DNA from: Anaerolineae bacterium
Lineage (GTDB): Bacteria > Chloroflexota > Anaerolineae > UBA3071
Assembly (NCBI GenBank): GCA_029907105.1
Contig: JARYMM010000039.1
Coordinates: 1-33,635 of the forward strand
Direction: 5' to 3'
Length of the DNA stretch: 33,635 nucleotides
The position numbers and the translations under genes are program-made. Below are positions 1 to 9,270 of this stretch, piece after piece; position 1 is the first letter of the stretch, and every line of letters begins with the position of its first letter. The notes below the pieces were generated by a model that saw nothing but the letters and a program-made list of their open reading frames with translations, was not told where the DNA came from and ran no database searches.

Positions 1-115
1 GGGCGTGGGGGTGGGTGTGGAGGTCGGCGTGGCCGTGGGTGTGGGTGTGCTGGTGGGCGTGGCCGTAGGTGTGGGGGTATAGGTTGGCGTAGGGGTGGGG
101 GTCGGCGGACGGATG
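1..115 (-). repeat. Thr-Pro linker hexamer repeat (partial)
   Basis: Degenerate 6-bp repeat (ACxCCx on the minus strand) encoding a Thr-Pro-x linker after the second DNRLRE domain of protein A. It runs off the window edge. Confidence 0.8.
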
Positions 116-3100
116 CCGTAGGTCAGCACCAGCCGGGGGCGCCGCAGGACATCCTCGTTCTCGGAGGAGATGAGGTTGACCTGAACGGAGCGATCCTCGC
201 CGCCTTGCAGGAGGAGGCCCCGATTGCTGGCCGGATCGTCAGCCCAGCGCTGTGCCAGGTCCGTCAGGTCAAAGCTGATCCATTCGTACTCGCCGTTGAC
301 GGGGAGCTCCGCCAGCGGTGTGGCAGCGCGGTCGCTGCCCGCCGCGCCACAGCCCGGCTCAGCCCAGTTCTTTCCCGTCTCTGCGCTCCACCAGGTCGCC
401 TCGTTCTCCGCCCATGTGCGCAGCACCTCGTAGACGCGCATCGTCAGCGGGTTGGGGTTGGAGCGTGCGCCGACGTACAGGTAGAGCCTGGCCTCGTACA
501 GCAGGGCATATGGTGGAAGCGTGCTCAGGTCGAAGCGCAGCAGGGCACGCATCACGCCCTGGGCGCGCACGCCCAGTGTGCCCTCATTGCCGAAGTTGGT
601 CCCCGGCGTCCACAGGCTCAGGGTGGTGTCGGCAGTGCCCGCATAACCGCCCTCCTGGTTTTGCAGGATCACCGTGGCCGGTGTAGGGGTGGGTGTGGGA
701 GTGGGCGTGTTTGTCGGCGTGGGCGTGAAGGTGGGCGTTGGTGTGGGTGTGGGCGTGTCAGTCGGCGTTGGCGTGTGGGTCGGCGTGGGCGTGATGGTAG
801 GTGTTGGCGTGACGGTAGGCGTGGGCGTGATCGTGGGCGTCGGCGTGTGGGTTGGCGTTGGTGTAGCGGTGGGCGTGGATGTGGCCGTGCCGCCCACCGT
901 GGGTGTGCTCGTTGACCAGGGGGTCCAGGTGGGCGTCGGCGTGGGCGGCGTGCCCGCAGGTGTTGCCGTAGGCAATCCGCTCAGTTCCACGCTCAGCTTA
1001 GGCCGCAGCGACGTGGTGCCGTATTGTGCGCTGGCGAAGCCGTATTCGAGGGCCGCGTAGCCAAAGGCGCGCAGGAGCACGCCGCTGTTGCTGGCGGGGT
1101 CCTCGCGCCAGCGTCGCACCAGATCGGTGACTTCCAATTCCGCCCAGCGCCCTACGCCGGGCAGCCAGGCCTCGCCGCTGTACATGGCTGCCCGGTCCGT
1201 GGTTGTGTTAGCGGCCCCTGGCGCGCCCCAGGGCTGGCCACTGCTGGCCTGCTTCCAGGTGGCCTGCCCTTCTGTCCAGGGGCGATACAGTTCGTAGGCC
1301 CGCGGGAAAAGAGAGGCATCGGTGCTTTGATTCAGGGCATACAAGGACAGGACAGCCCGGCGAATGGTCAGGTTCGGGGGGAGAGTCGAGAGATCGAAGC
1401 GGATCAGGCCGTTGCTCATGCCCCGGGAACGCAACCGGATCTCTGAGGCGCTGCCGAAGTTGTTGTCGGGGGTAGAGGAGTGAATGTAGGTGTCCTGGGT
1501 GCCCCTGTAGCCGTCCTTGCCCTGTTGCAGCACCACCACCTGCTGCGGCGTGGGCGTGGGTGTCAGCGTTGCCGGCGGCGTGAAGGAAGGCGGCGGCGTG
1601 ATGGGCGTTGGCGTGACCGGGGCGGGCGCACGGCTGACCTGCACGAAGTGGATGTACTCGTCGCCATCATTGCGGCTCCAGAGGCGGAAATCGCCGCCGC
1701 CCTCCTGGCGGTTGGCCAGGCGGGCATCGTTCAGCACAAACGTCTTCTGCACCCACCGGCCGCTGCCGGTCTTGCCGATCACGCCGCCGCTGCGATAGGG
1801 GTCCGCCCAGGCGTCGTATTGCAGCTCCCATTGGTCTGTGCCCTGGTCGTAGTAGACGACGGTCAGGGTGACAGCCTCCCCTATGGCCACGTCGTACAGG
1901 TAGCCGTCGTCCACGTCGAAGACCATGTAGGGATTGCCCGTGGCCTCGTCGGTGCGGCGGGTATAGCGCCCTTCCTTGTAGCTGCTGACGTTCCACTCCG
2001 GCACGGTGCGGCCGCCCGGCGCGTCGTCCTTTTGGTACAGCCAGAAGTCATAGTTGCCCCGCTGTGGGTAGTCCCACGGACCGGTGCGTTCCGTCTCCCG
2101 CAAAGCTACCCAGACGCTGGGCGTGTCTTCCAGCGTACGCCCCAGGTGCTCATTGGCGAAGCGCAGCACGGGCCAGCGGGCCTCGTCCGTGATCACGTCG
2201 GCGGCCAGCACCATATAGTCGGGGTGCTTGTTCAGGCCGTTGTAGATGCCCCACAGCGTCCCCACCTCTCCCGGGATGAGGTAATCGTAGCTTTCCCAGG
2301 CCAGGGGCACCCGGTCGCCCCACTTGAACATCGGATCGTATTGGCCGGTGCCGTCGCGGATAGCCGCGCCGCTGTCCGGTTGCAGGCCGTTATGTTTGAG
2401 GCCCACACCCCGCGCCGCAGCATAGTCGGTGAAGCGCTGACGCTCATCCCACTTATCGAAGGCCGGGGCAAACTGCAAGAACAGGGGCGTGCGTGTGAAG
2501 GCCTGTGTGTAGAGGTCCGTGATCCTGTTCACCGTCTCCACCCACAGGTCGGAGGTGAGCCCGGCGTCCATCAGGCACTGGCGATAGTCGGCCCGTCCCC
2601 CGTTCTCCGCCGGCCAGGTCTCGCCGTACATGCCCACGCCCATGCCAATCCAGGCGATGCGGGGGTCGCCGTCGTAGCGGGCTGCGGCGTCGAGCACGAA
2701 GTCAGCGTAGTGGGCGAAGTAGGTGGGATGCCAGTAGCGGGGGATAGGCCAGTCGTCGTCGTAGTCGCCATCACAGAAGACGAGGGCCCCCGGTTCCAGG
2801 TTGAAGAGCCAGGTGGGCACCGCATTGCCGCCGGCAGCGCCGTTGTAGACGCTGAAGCTGAGACCGACAGGCTTGCCCAGCGCGGCTTCGGCCTCCAGCC
2901 AGTTGTCAATCAGATCCCAGCGATACTCGTCCTGGGCGGGTTCGAGGTGCTTCCAGGAGAAGACGTAGTTGCCGCCGACGATGGGGTAACTCTTGGGGTC
3001 AAGGTTATAGTAATCGAAGAAGACATAAATGCCCGGCCAGGGGGCATTGGGCAGCCGACCGGTTGCGGATTGTGGATTGTGGATTGCGGATTGCGGATTG

Positions 3101-3270
3101 TGGATTGCAGATGCTGCTGCCGGCTTCATTCCTGAGCTGGACAGGATCAACGAACTGGCGAGTGTCAGCAGGGCGACGATGAGTAGGGGCGCACGGCGGT
3201 GCGCCCGTATGGGGTTGCGATAGCAGGTTGCGGTTTGCAGCTTGCGGCTTGTGAATTGGCCGTCCATCAT
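1..3270 (-). CDS. Secreted multidomain protein A, GH-like + beta-sandwich + 2x DNRLRE (3' end beyond window)
   Basis: The reading frame stays open from the ATG at 3270 to base 1 (1090 codons), so the C-terminus is missing. A hydrophobic stretch at residues ~29-48 is probably a signal peptide or anchor. Residues ~75-430 form a TIM-barrel-like domain shared with three other proteins in this window; it carries GVGMYGE (E217) and PLAWESY (E326), which are candidate catalytic glutamates. A beta-sandwich domain follows (~433-545). Two DNRLRE-type domains (~580-760 and ~865-1048), each with a LLRFDLS or LIRFDLS core, are joined by Thr-Pro linkers. The ATG overlaps the TGA of the upstream methyltransferase as ATGA, so the two are probably translationally coupled. 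GAGGAG lies 2 nt before this ATG and 5 nt before a second ATG at 3267, so either may be used. Residues ~4-19 and ~55-70 are encoded by heptameric DNA repeats. The substrate is unknown, and the glycosidase role is inferred from fold-like motifs only. Confidence 0.85.
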   Translation of the reverse strand, partial: MMDGQFTSRKLQTATCYRNPIRAHRRAPLLIVALLTLASSLILSSSGMKPAAASAIHNPQSAIHNPQSATGRLPNAPWPGIYVFFDYYNLDPKSYPIVGGNYVFSWKHLEPAQDEYRWDLIDNWLEAEAALGKPVGLSFSVYNGAAGGNAVPTWLFNLEPGALVFCDGDYDDDWPIPRYWHPTYFAHYADFVLDAAARYDGDPRIAWIGMGVGMYGETWPAENGGRADYRQCLMDAGLTSDLWVETVNRITDLYTQAFTRTPLFLQFAPAFDKWDERQRFTDYAAARGVGLKHNGLQPDSGAAIRDGTGQYDPMFKWGDRVPLAWESYDYLIPGEVGTLWGIYNGLNKHPDYMVLAADVITDEARWPVLRFANEHLGRTLEDTPSVWVALRETERTGPWDYPQRGNYDFWLYQKDDAPGGRTVPEWNVSSYKEGRYTRRTDEATGNPYMVFDVDDGYLYDVAIGEAVTLTVVYYDQGTDQWELQYDAWADPYRSGGVIGKTGSGRWVQKTFVLNDARLANRQEGGGDFRLWSRNDGDEYIHFVQVSRAPAPVTPTPITPPPSFTPPATLTPTPTPQQVVVLQQGKDGYRGTQDTYIHSSTPDNNFGSASEIRLRSRGMSNGLIRFDLSTLPPNLTIRRAVLSLYALNQSTDASLFPRAYELYRPWTEGQATWKQASSGQPWGAPGAANTTTDRAAMYSGEAWLPGVGRWAELEVTDLVRRWREDPASNSGVLLRAFGYAALEYGFASAQYGTTSLRPKLSVELSGLPTATPAGTPPTPTPTWTPWSTSTPTVGGTATSTPTATPTPTHTPTPTITPTPTVTPTPTITPTPTHTPTPTDTPTPTPTPTFTPTPTNTPTPTPTPTPATVILQNQEGGYAGTADTTLSLWTPGTNFGNEGTLGVRAQGVMRALLRFDLSTLPPYALLYEARLYLYVGARSNPNPLTMRVYEVLRTWAENEATWWSAETGKNWAEPGCGAAGSDRAATPLAELPVNGEYEWISFDLTDLAQRWADDPASNRGLLLQGGEDRSVQVNLISSENEDVLRRPRLVLTYGIRPPTPTPTPTYTPTPTATPTSTPTPTATPTSTPTPTP
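674..950 (-). repeat. Thr-Pro linker hexamer repeat between DNRLRE domains
   Basis: About 270 bp of 6-bp periodic sequence (GTGGGC-like on the plus strand) encoding the extended Thr-Pro linker between the two DNRLRE domains of protein A. The reverse strand also stays open here as a Val-Gly-rich frame, an artefact of the repeat. Confidence 0.8.
3061..3109. repeat. Heptad repeat, 7 units (GATTGYG)
   Basis: Seven consecutive 7-bp units of the type GATTGTG or GATTGCG lie inside the coding sequence of protein A, just after the signal peptide. Because 21 bp equals three heptads, they encode a 7-residue repeat, IHNPQSA. Confidence 0.85.
3187..3206. repeat. Short palindrome GGGCGCAC/GTGCGCCC
   Basis: 8-bp inverted repeat with a 4-nt loop, flanked by GTAGG on the left. 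It sits in the coding region for the N-terminal segment of protein A, and looks like a REP-type element absorbed into the gene. Confidence 0.6.
3214..3261. repeat. Heptad repeat (GTTGCGG/TTTGCAG/CTTGCGG)
   Basis: About seven degenerate heptads (GTTGCGG, TTTGCAG, CTTGCGG, CTTGTGA and so on, with one 6-nt unit). They lie between the start codon and the hydrophobic segment of protein A and so lengthen its n-region. Confidence 0.75.
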
Positions 3271-4064
3271 GGCTCCTCGGCTACGGCGATGGCCATCACC
3301 GTGCCCATCACGTGCAGCAGAGGACTTTGGCGCAGGCGCGGTTCGATGCGGGCGAAAAACCAGTCGGCAAAGGCGCGGGGGAAGAGGGGGATGGAGAAGC
3401 GGCGGGTGAAGGCCAGCCGCGCCCCGGCCTGGAACAACCCTTGCCCGCGCAGCAGGCAGACCCGCAAGCCGGCCTGCTGCAACCACCTCCGGAAGGTCCT
3501 CGTGCTGTAGTACCAGGCAATCTGAGGGCCGGCGGGCGACCTGTTCAGTCGCAAGGCGCGGGCGCAGGCTTGTGGCAGGTTGGCCAGGGCGTTGATGCGC
3601 CACTTGTTGGTCATGCTGAAAATCGTCTGGCCGCCGGGACGCACCACGCGGGCCGCCTCGGCCACTGCCTGCTGCGGATGGGGCACGTGCATCAACGACT
3701 CCATACAGGAGACCACATCGAAGGCCTGGCTGGAGAAGGGCAGATGTTCGGCATCGCCCTGGACGAAGCAGGGTGACAGGCCCGCCTGCTGCGCCCGTTG
3801 CCGTGCCTGGGCCAGCATCTCGCCCGAGATGTCTATGGCCGTCACCCTGGCTCCGGCCTGGGCGCAGGGGATGGCGAAGCGGCCTTTGCCCGTGCCCACA
3901 TCCAGCACTCGCTGTCCCTCCCAGGCCACCTGCGCCATGGCCCAGGTCAATTGCTCCCGGAAGTGGGCAAAGTGAGGGTCTCGCTCGTCTTCCGGATTCC
4001 ACCAGCGGGCCACCGTGCCCGGGCGTTGGAAATAATGCTTCACGTCGTTCGTCGGTTGGGACAT
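3267..4064 (-). CDS. Class I SAM-dependent methyltransferase (Methyltransf_11/UbiE-like)
   Basis: Small cytosolic methyltransferase, 265 residues from the ATG at 4064. A TTG 12 bp upstream is possible but would lie in heptad-repeat DNA. Motif [12 protein letters not shown], is at residues ~53-63. The acidic residue after beta2 is in VTAIDIS, and the DAEHLPF and [12 protein letters not shown] segments give motifs II and III. This pattern is typical of methyltransferases acting on lipids, quinones or small sugar-linked molecules. The stop overlaps the start of secreted protein A by 4 nt (ATGA), which ties the enzyme to that protein or to the glycan locus. No Shine-Dalgarno sequence is visible, because the upstream bases are heptad repeat. 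The substrate is unknown; modification of a surface glycan is an inference from context. Confidence 0.88.
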   Translation of the reverse strand: MSQPTNDVKHYFQRPGTVARWWNPEDERDPHFAHFREQLTWAMAQVAWEGQRVLDVGTGKGRFAIPCAQAGARVTAIDISGEMLAQARQRAQQAGLSPCFVQGDAEHLPFSSQAFDVVSCMESLMHVPHPQQAVAEAARVVRPGGQTIFSMTNKWRINALANLPQACARALRLNRSPAGPQIAWYYSTRTFRRWLQQAGLRVCLLRGQGLFQAGARLAFTRRFSIPLFPRAFADWFFARIEPRLRQSPLLHVMGTVMAIAVAEEP

Positions 4065-4068
4065 GGGA

Positions 4069-4107
4069 AAGCTCAAAGTTCAAAGCTCAAAGCTCAAACT
4101 CCAAACC
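4069..4107. repeat. Heptad repeat (AAGCTCA)n abutting a start codon
   Basis: AAGCTCA, AAGTTCA, AAGCTCA, AAGCTCA, AACTCCA: five 7-bp units ending 5 bp before the methyltransferase ATG at 4064, in the place where a ribosome-binding site is expected. The same unit family recurs at 16451, 26151 and 30282-30381. Confidence 0.85.
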
Positions 4108-4184
4108 GATAGAGCAAGGCGATGGCTGAATCGGCTGACTGGTTTCATCGGCTTTATCTCAAGCCCGGTTCATTTAGCGATCAG

Positions 4185-7100
4185 TTACTCCTCTCTGATC
4201 ACCAAAGGCAGGAAAGCATGGTGGACGGGAAGCGGGGTCGGCGTGGCTGTGGGCATGGCCGTCGGCGTTGGCGTGACGGTGGGCTTGCTCGTCGCTGTGG
4301 GCGTGGGGGTGACCGTGGGCGTGGCGGTAGGCGTGGCAGTGGGCAGCGCGTAGTCACCGAAGTTCACCGTCACCACCTGGTTAGCGCTGAGGTAGACGCC
4401 GATCTCGTTCACCGTGCTGGAAGCGTAGCCTGGTGGGTCGCTCTCACTGACGTAGTAGGTGCCCGGCGTCAGGTTGACGAATTCGTACGTGCCGCTGGCC
4501 TGGGTGACCCATAGGCCGATCACGGCGTGGCTGGGGTCCTTGAGGCGCACGGTGGCTCCGGCCAGCGGCGGTTCGCCGGCCTCGCGCTGGCCGTTTTGGT
4601 CCAGGTCATTCCACACCAGGCCACGGATCGTTCCCGTGCCCGGCGTCGCCGTCGGCGTGGGCGATGGCGTAGGTGTGGTTGTAGCCGTGGGCGTGCGGGT
4701 GGGCGTGGCCGTTAGTGTTGGTGTCGGTGTAGGAGAAACGATGCTCGTGGGCGTGCGGGTGGGCGTGCGGGTGGGCGTGGGCGTGGGCGTGGCTGTGGAG
4801 CCGGATGTCCCGCCGACGTGGCAAATCTTCAGCTTGGCGGCCCATTTGGGTTCCTGATCGTAGGCCGAAGCGCTGACGTACTGGGAGGTGCCCGGGTCCC
4901 CCTCGATCAACAGGGCCAGGGCATTGCCGGGCGACCAGCCCGGCCGGTTGACGATTTCCTGCACCAACTGCTTCACGTCCGGTGCCGAGAACCACTCAGA
5001 GGGGGTGCTGGTGATGCTCCAGGCCACAGAGGCTATGGTGTGCGGGCGAAGGTGAGCCAGCGTGTTGTCATCGGTGAAGGTCAGGGCGGAATCGGCGGCC
5101 TCGCCCCACACGTGCGCGTTCACCGGAACTCCTGAAATGTACCAGTACCTGAGGGAGAGCTGGGCTGAGGTGATGGTCGCCCCGCGCAACACGGGCACGC
5201 CGGTAAAGCGCAGGCCGGCGGCATAGCGCCATTCTCCGGTCCAGTAGGAGCCAAAGCGCACACGAAGGTCACGGGAGTTGTTCTCCGGCGGCGTGGTCAG
5301 GCTCACCGTGGTATCGTCGTCCAGCGCGCTGACCTGGCCCTCCCAGCAGGTGGGCGTGCCGCTGGTGGTCGGGGTAGGAGTGGGTGTGCGGGTGGGCACG
5401 GGGGTGCCCGGCTGCGAAAGGCCCTTGACCAGGTCCACGAAATGCACCCATTCGTCGCCGTCGTTGCGGCAATCCAGGCGGAAATCGCTGCCCCCTGCCA
5501 GACCATCGGCAAAGCCGGCATCGGGGATGATGAAAACGGCCTTCTTCCACGTGTTCGTGTTCGTCTTCTGTACCCAGGGGTTGGCGCTGCCTCGCGGTGT
5601 AGCCGTTTTCTCCGAACCGTCGGCGGCGTCATAGTGCAGGCTCCAGGTATCCAGGCCGCGATCCAGATAGGTCACCGTCACAGTCACCTGGGTGCTGCCG
5701 CCGTAGATATAGCCGTCATCCACCTGGAACCACATGGTGGGGTTGCCGCTGGCCTGGTCGGTGCGGCGGGTGACCCAGGCCTCACGGCCGGGGGGCAGGT
5801 AACTCCGGTAGGGGTTGAGCTGGCAAGGGGGGCCACCGCCGGGCGAGGTGCCGTAGCCGATGTTGCAGTTGCCGAAGCCGGTGATGGAAGGATCGTTGGT
5901 CTCTATCACCGTGCGCCCGCCGGCCACGCTGTCATCCTGATAGAGCCAGAAGCTGTAGTTGCCCCACTGGGGGAACCAGGGGCCTGCCTCTGGCGAAGAA
6001 TCGGCGCACGATTGCCAGGGCAGGCGGTGCTCGCGCATGGCCACCCAGACGCTGGGCGTGTTCTGCAGGGTCACGCCCATGTAGTCCCTGGCCCACTCAA
6101 AGATGGCCAGGTTCTCCGGGATGTCATTCCCGCTGGCCAGGTCTTTGAACAGGTCAATGTTCAGGCGGAAATAATCGGCGTGCTTGTCCAACCCGTTGAG
6201 GATGCCCCAGTAGACGTGAGTGGGGTCGCAGAGCATGTAGGCATAGGTCTCCCAGGCCAGAGGCACGTTCTGCCAATACAGTTGCAGTTGGTCGTACTTG
6301 CCGGTCCAGGGGTTGGAGGTATGGAGCTCTCTTTTGACCGCCGACTCGTCGTCGGGATAGAGGCCGTTGAAGGAAAGCCCCACGCCGTGCGTGGCCGAAT
6401 AGTTGCCGATATCCCGCCGTTCGCTGGCGTTGAAGGTCCAGGCAGCAAATTGCTGCAGGAGGGGTTTCTTGAGCTGGCCGCTCTCGGAGAAGGCGGTGAT
6501 GTAGTAGTCGGTGATCGTCTGCACCGTCTGTACCCAGAGGTTGCTGGTGAGGCCGGCTGCAGCCATTGCCCCTGTGTCGTCGTAGGGGCGGGTATTGTCA
6601 CAGGCGCGGGTCTCGCCGTGCAGGCCGGTGCCGATGGCGATGAACTCCACGCGCGGGTCGTTGCGATAGCGGGCGCCGAGGGCGGTGATGAATTGCCGAT
6701 AGGCGTTAAGGTAGTCCGTGCTCCAATACTTGGGGATCAGCCAACCGCTCACGTTGACGACGGCATTGGGGTTATTCTTCACGTAGTTGGGCACGCGGAT
6801 ACCCTGGCAGCCGGCGGGCTGTCCGATGCAGACGCGTCGGCCGGCGTAGGGGGTGATGCCAAACCCGGCGGCCTTGCCGCGGTTGGCCTGGCGGTTCAGC
6901 CAGGAGTCGACCGCCGACCAATCGTAAACCCCCGGTGTGGTGTTCTCTATCGAGTTCCAGTTGAAGGTGTAGTAGCCGCCTGTGAGGTGATAGCGCGTCG
7001 GGTCTTCGCTGTTCCAGTCGGCGGCCATGTAGATGCCCGGCTTGCCGGCCGGGGGTACCACGGCCAGCGCTGCGTCGGGCTGTGGCCCTGTGTCCGGCGC

Positions 7101-7205
7101 TGCCTTCAGCGTGCTGGCCCACACCGCCGCGCTCACCGTGCCGCTCAGCACCAGGCCTGCGATCACCATCAAGCGAAAAGCAAGGGGGCTGATGCGCCCT
7201 GTCAT
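4185..7205 (-). CDS. Secreted multidomain protein D: GH-like, beta-sandwich, DNRLRE-like, SdrD_B, LPLV tail
   Basis: 1006 residues from the ATG at 7205, chosen because AAGGAG lies 7 nt upstream. A signal peptide covers residues ~1-30. The GH-like domain (~55-470) has GTGLHGE (E198) and PLAWETY (E319), plus the shared motif VGLSFNGLYP. The beta-sandwich (~471-600) begins with a TRRTDQASGNP motif and ends in NDGDEWVHFVDL. After a short Thr-Pro linker, a DNRLRE-like module (~618-800) ends near WSPGNALALLIEG. A second linker leads to an SdrD_B or Cna-B-like domain (~858-953, starting IRGLVWNDLDQNG). A last linker precedes the C-terminal tail HAFLPLVIREE. Several Cys pairs in the barrel suggest disulfides outside the cell. 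No sortase, PEP-CTERM or SLH signal is seen. The function is probably binding or hydrolysis of polysaccharide at the cell surface (inferred). Confidence 0.88.
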   Translation of the reverse strand: MTGRISPLAFRLMVIAGLVLSGTVSAAVWASTLKAAPDTGPQPDAALAVVPPAGKPGIYMAADWNSEDPTRYHLTGGYYTFNWNSIENTTPGVYDWSAVDSWLNRQANRGKAAGFGITPYAGRRVCIGQPAGCQGIRVPNYVKNNPNAVVNVSGWLIPKYWSTDYLNAYRQFITALGARYRNDPRVEFIAIGTGLHGETRACDNTRPYDDTGAMAAAGLTSNLWVQTVQTITDYYITAFSESGQLKKPLLQQFAAWTFNASERRDIGNYSATHGVGLSFNGLYPDDESAVKRELHTSNPWTGKYDQLQLYWQNVPLAWETYAYMLCDPTHVYWGILNGLDKHADYFRLNIDLFKDLASGNDIPENLAIFEWARDYMGVTLQNTPSVWVAMREHRLPWQSCADSSPEAGPWFPQWGNYSFWLYQDDSVAGGRTVIETNDPSITGFGNCNIGYGTSPGGGPPCQLNPYRSYLPPGREAWVTRRTDQASGNPTMWFQVDDGYIYGGSTQVTVTVTYLDRGLDTWSLHYDAADGSEKTATPRGSANPWVQKTNTNTWKKAVFIIPDAGFADGLAGGSDFRLDCRNDGDEWVHFVDLVKGLSQPGTPVPTRTPTPTPTTSGTPTCWEGQVSALDDDTTVSLTTPPENNSRDLRVRFGSYWTGEWRYAAGLRFTGVPVLRGATITSAQLSLRYWYISGVPVNAHVWGEAADSALTFTDDNTLAHLRPHTIASVAWSITSTPSEWFSAPDVKQLVQEIVNRPGWSPGNALALLIEGDPGTSQYVSASAYDQEPKWAAKLKICHVGGTSGSTATPTPTPTRTPTRTPTSIVSPTPTPTLTATPTRTPTATTTPTPSPTPTATPGTGTIRGLVWNDLDQNGQREAGEPPLAGATVRLKDPSHAVIGLWVTQASGTYEFVNLTPGTYYVSESDPPGYASSTVNEIGVYLSANQVVTVNFGDYALPTATPTATPTVTPTPTATSKPTVTPTPTAMPTATPTPLPVHHAFLPLVIREE
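4236..4350 (-). repeat. C-terminal Thr-Pro linker repeat of protein D
   Basis: 6-bp periodic DNA encoding the last Thr-Pro linker before the LPLV tail. Confidence 0.75.
4640..4800 (-). repeat. Thr-Pro linker repeat before the SdrD_B domain of protein D
   Basis: 6-bp periodic ACxCCx sequence encoding TPTPT/TRTPT runs between the DNRLRE-like and SdrD_B modules. Confidence 0.75.
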
Positions 7206-7316
7206 CAGGTTTCTCCTTAACATAACTACTGGGCAGGGCCGGTTACCCTGTCGGAAAACAGTGCTGAGCATGCCGTTGCATAAAGAAAGACGCTGCACGG
7301 CGGATTTTGTCACGCC

Positions 7317-8060
7317 TTAGCTGACGCCGCGGGCCGAAAGCACGGTGGGAATGGTCTTGAGGAGGATGAAGAGATCCAGCCACAGGGAGCGGTGTTCGAT
7401 GTATTGGATGTCGTATCTGACGATATCATCGAAGGGTAGCGTGCTGCGGCCGTTCACCTGGGCCAGGCCGGTGATACCCGGCAGGACCTCCAGCCGTCGG
7501 CGGTGCCAGTCGGCATATTCCTCCACTTCGTAATCCATGGACGGGCGAGGGCCAACCAGGCTCATGTCACCCTTTAACACATTGATGAGCTGGGGCAGTT
7601 CATCCAGGCTGTACCGTCGCAGCCAGCGCCCCACCGGGGTGATGCTGGAGCCGTTGCTGGGCGGCTTGTAGAGGTCGCAGGGACGATGGTCCAGGTGAGT
7701 ATGGTTGCCGTTGATGTATTCCCGGCAGAATGCTCTGTGGGCGATGGTGTGGTCAACGTTGTTGAACATGGAGCGAAACTTGTAGAACTTGAAGACACGC
7801 CCCCCTTTTCCCACCCGCCGCTGCACATAAAGCGCCGGCCCCGGGGTGTCGAGCTTGATGAGGACCATCACCAGCACCTGGCAGGGCAGAAGAAGGACGA
7901 TAAGAGCACAGGACAGGAGGACGTCCAGGCCCCGCTTGCAGCGCTCATAGACCTGGATGCCGAAAGAGGCCGATCTGCGCGGCGCGGCCAGATGGGCACA
8001 AGGATAGCGGATGTCCGAAGATGGTTGGATTGACGAAAGCGGCACGCATCCACCAGACAT
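7317..8060 (-). CDS. Undecaprenyl-phosphate sugar-1-phosphate transferase (bacterial sugar transferase, PF02397 type)
   Basis: 247 residues from the ATG at 8060, which has GGAGG 7-9 nt upstream; an in-frame GTG at 8081 lies on the far side of that site. The enzyme class moves a hexose-1-phosphate from a nucleotide sugar to undecaprenyl phosphate, the first step of exopolysaccharide or glycan assembly at the inner membrane. One strong transmembrane helix (LDVLLSCALIVLLLPCQVLV, ~45-65) precedes the catalytic part. Family hallmarks are KFRSM, SLDELPQLINVLKGDMSLVGPRP and LPGITGLAQVNGRS. It is the monotopic short form without the N-terminal multi-helix region of WcaJ or WbaP. It sits between a radical SAM gene and secreted protein D, in the same direction as a GT4 enzyme ~10 kb upstream. 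The sugar specificity cannot be read from the sequence. Confidence 0.93.
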   Translation of the reverse strand: MSGGCVPLSSIQPSSDIRYPCAHLAAPRRSASFGIQVYERCKRGLDVLLSCALIVLLLPCQVLVMVLIKLDTPGPALYVQRRVGKGGRVFKFYKFRSMFNNVDHTIAHRAFCREYINGNHTHLDHRPCDLYKPPSNGSSITPVGRWLRRYSLDELPQLINVLKGDMSLVGPRPSMDYEVEEYADWHRRRLEVLPGITGLAQVNGRSTLPFDDIVRYDIQYIEHRSLWLDLFILLKTIPTVLSARGVS

Positions 8061-8143
8061 ACATGATCCTCCGCGGAACACTCAGGTGCAGGTAACTCTG
8101 CACAGGTGGCTGTTTTTCTCCATGTCCTGGGTTTCTTTCCCGT

Positions 8144-9172
8144 TCATTTCCGGCGTGCATAAGCCCGGAGAACACGGCGAGCGCGTCGCACAGCGCGGTG
8201 CAGCAGACGTACCCCTCCCCTGCTCAACTCTTCTTGCGTTACCCAGGAACCATCGGCTCTCATGCTCAGGTAAATATCGCACGTGGTGCAGGGGATGTCG
8301 CCCCGAGCGACCCGTTTGCCCCGCAACATCTCCCTGGCGTATCTCATCCTCTCGCTGTTCAGGCTCTCCAGGAGCCCGTCCCGGAAAGCGTTGCCGCCAA
8401 AGTCGCCCCAGGTATTGCGACAGCAGCCCAGAATCTTGCCATCCCAGTTGACCTGGGGCTCGAGCCAGAGCTGATAGCAAATGCGGGCGTAATCTACGCC
8501 GCGTTTGGCCTTGAACTCCTGACGGGAGACGGCATCCAATCCTGTTTCCCTTTTCACGAACTCCGCATCGCGCACGGGTGAGAAGTTCGCATCCCAGGAG
8601 AGCTTGGGACGGAAGGCCATGCCCAGTTCGTGGGCCAGCTTCCTGGCCGCCGGGATCTCGTGCTCATTGTGGCCGAAGACCACGAACTGCCAGGCCAGCC
8701 GCGGATAGTCCGAGCGATACTTTTGCTTGTAATGATTTATCTTGCGGATGTTTTCGATCACGGTCTCGAAATGGCCCCCCACGCGGTACATCTGATAGGT
8801 TTCGTTGCTGGCGCCGTCCAGAGAGCAGGTCATGCTGCCGAATCTGTATCTGACCAAACCTTCGAGTACCTCTTCCCTGACGTGATTGAGATTGACCCCG
8901 TTGTCGGCTCGTAAGACCACATGGTGCTCGCAGGCATATTTCATGATCTCCAGGAGGTCCGGATTGAGAAATATCTCCCCATAGTTGGAAAGCTCGATTT
9001 CCGCGAGCCATGGGTTGCTGTCCACAAGGTTCTGAAAGTCCTGCAACTTGAGGAAGCCGCTGCCGATGACAAACTGCAACACCTTGCTGGTGTTTGGACA
9101 GGATGGACATCTCAGTTGGCAAATCGAAGAGGCCTCAAGGCGAAGGCGTCTCGGTTTTATCGTGTTGGACAC
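8144..9172 (-). CDS. Radical SAM protein with SPASM-like C-terminus
   Basis: 342 residues. The start is GTG at 9172 with GGAGA about 8 nt upstream. The 4Fe-4S radical SAM motif is C18-x3-C22-x2-C25 (CQLRCPSC). A later cluster of Cys (CYQLW, GCCRN, and CTTC near residue 295) matches the auxiliary-cluster layout of SPASM or twitch proteins. LEPQVNWDGKILGCC is the usual SPASM entry region. Such proteins modify peptides (RiPP maturases, anaerobic sulfatase maturases) or sugars and lipids in surface-polysaccharide loci. No small precursor peptide was recognised next to it. It follows the secreted SdrD_B/DNRLRE protein and precedes the sugar transferase, so a role in surface glycoconjugate or surface-protein modification is plausible (inference). 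Confidence 0.88.
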   Translation of the reverse strand: MSNTIKPRRLRLEASSICQLRCPSCPNTSKVLQFVIGSGFLKLQDFQNLVDSNPWLAEIELSNYGEIFLNPDLLEIMKYACEHHVVLRADNGVNLNHVREEVLEGLVRYRFGSMTCSLDGASNETYQMYRVGGHFETVIENIRKINHYKQKYRSDYPRLAWQFVVFGHNEHEIPAARKLAHELGMAFRPKLSWDANFSPVRDAEFVKRETGLDAVSRQEFKAKRGVDYARICYQLWLEPQVNWDGKILGCCRNTWGDFGGNAFRDGLLESLNSERMRYAREMLRGKRVARGDIPCTTCDIYLSMRADGSWVTQEELSRGGVRLLHRAVRRARRVLRAYARRK

Positions 9173-9270
9173 AGGATATTCTCCAATGTGGCAGGGATAT
9201 TGTACAGTAAGAGGATGACAAACCGATGAAAATCGGGCCTTTTGGGGATGACACTTCTGTCATGATCGGC

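Noticed and set aside
674..1060. Plus-strand Val-Gly repeat protein (also at 11097-11642 and 13830-14261)
   Set aside because: It is only the antisense reading of the ACxCCx Thr-Pro linker DNA.
1480..3135. Long plus-strand open frame opposite protein A (similar ones opposite proteins D and B at 5442-7220 and 13736-16405)
   Set aside because: The minus frames carry signal peptides, DNRLRE/SdrD_B motifs and conserved paralogy. The plus frames are Val/Gly/Arg-rich products of GC-rich antisense and hexamer repeats and show no domain.
7206..7316. Possible riboswitch (c-di-GMP-like) before protein D
   Set aside because: GACAGGGTAACCGG superficially recalls GEMM motifs, but the paired elements and conserved loops could not be matched.
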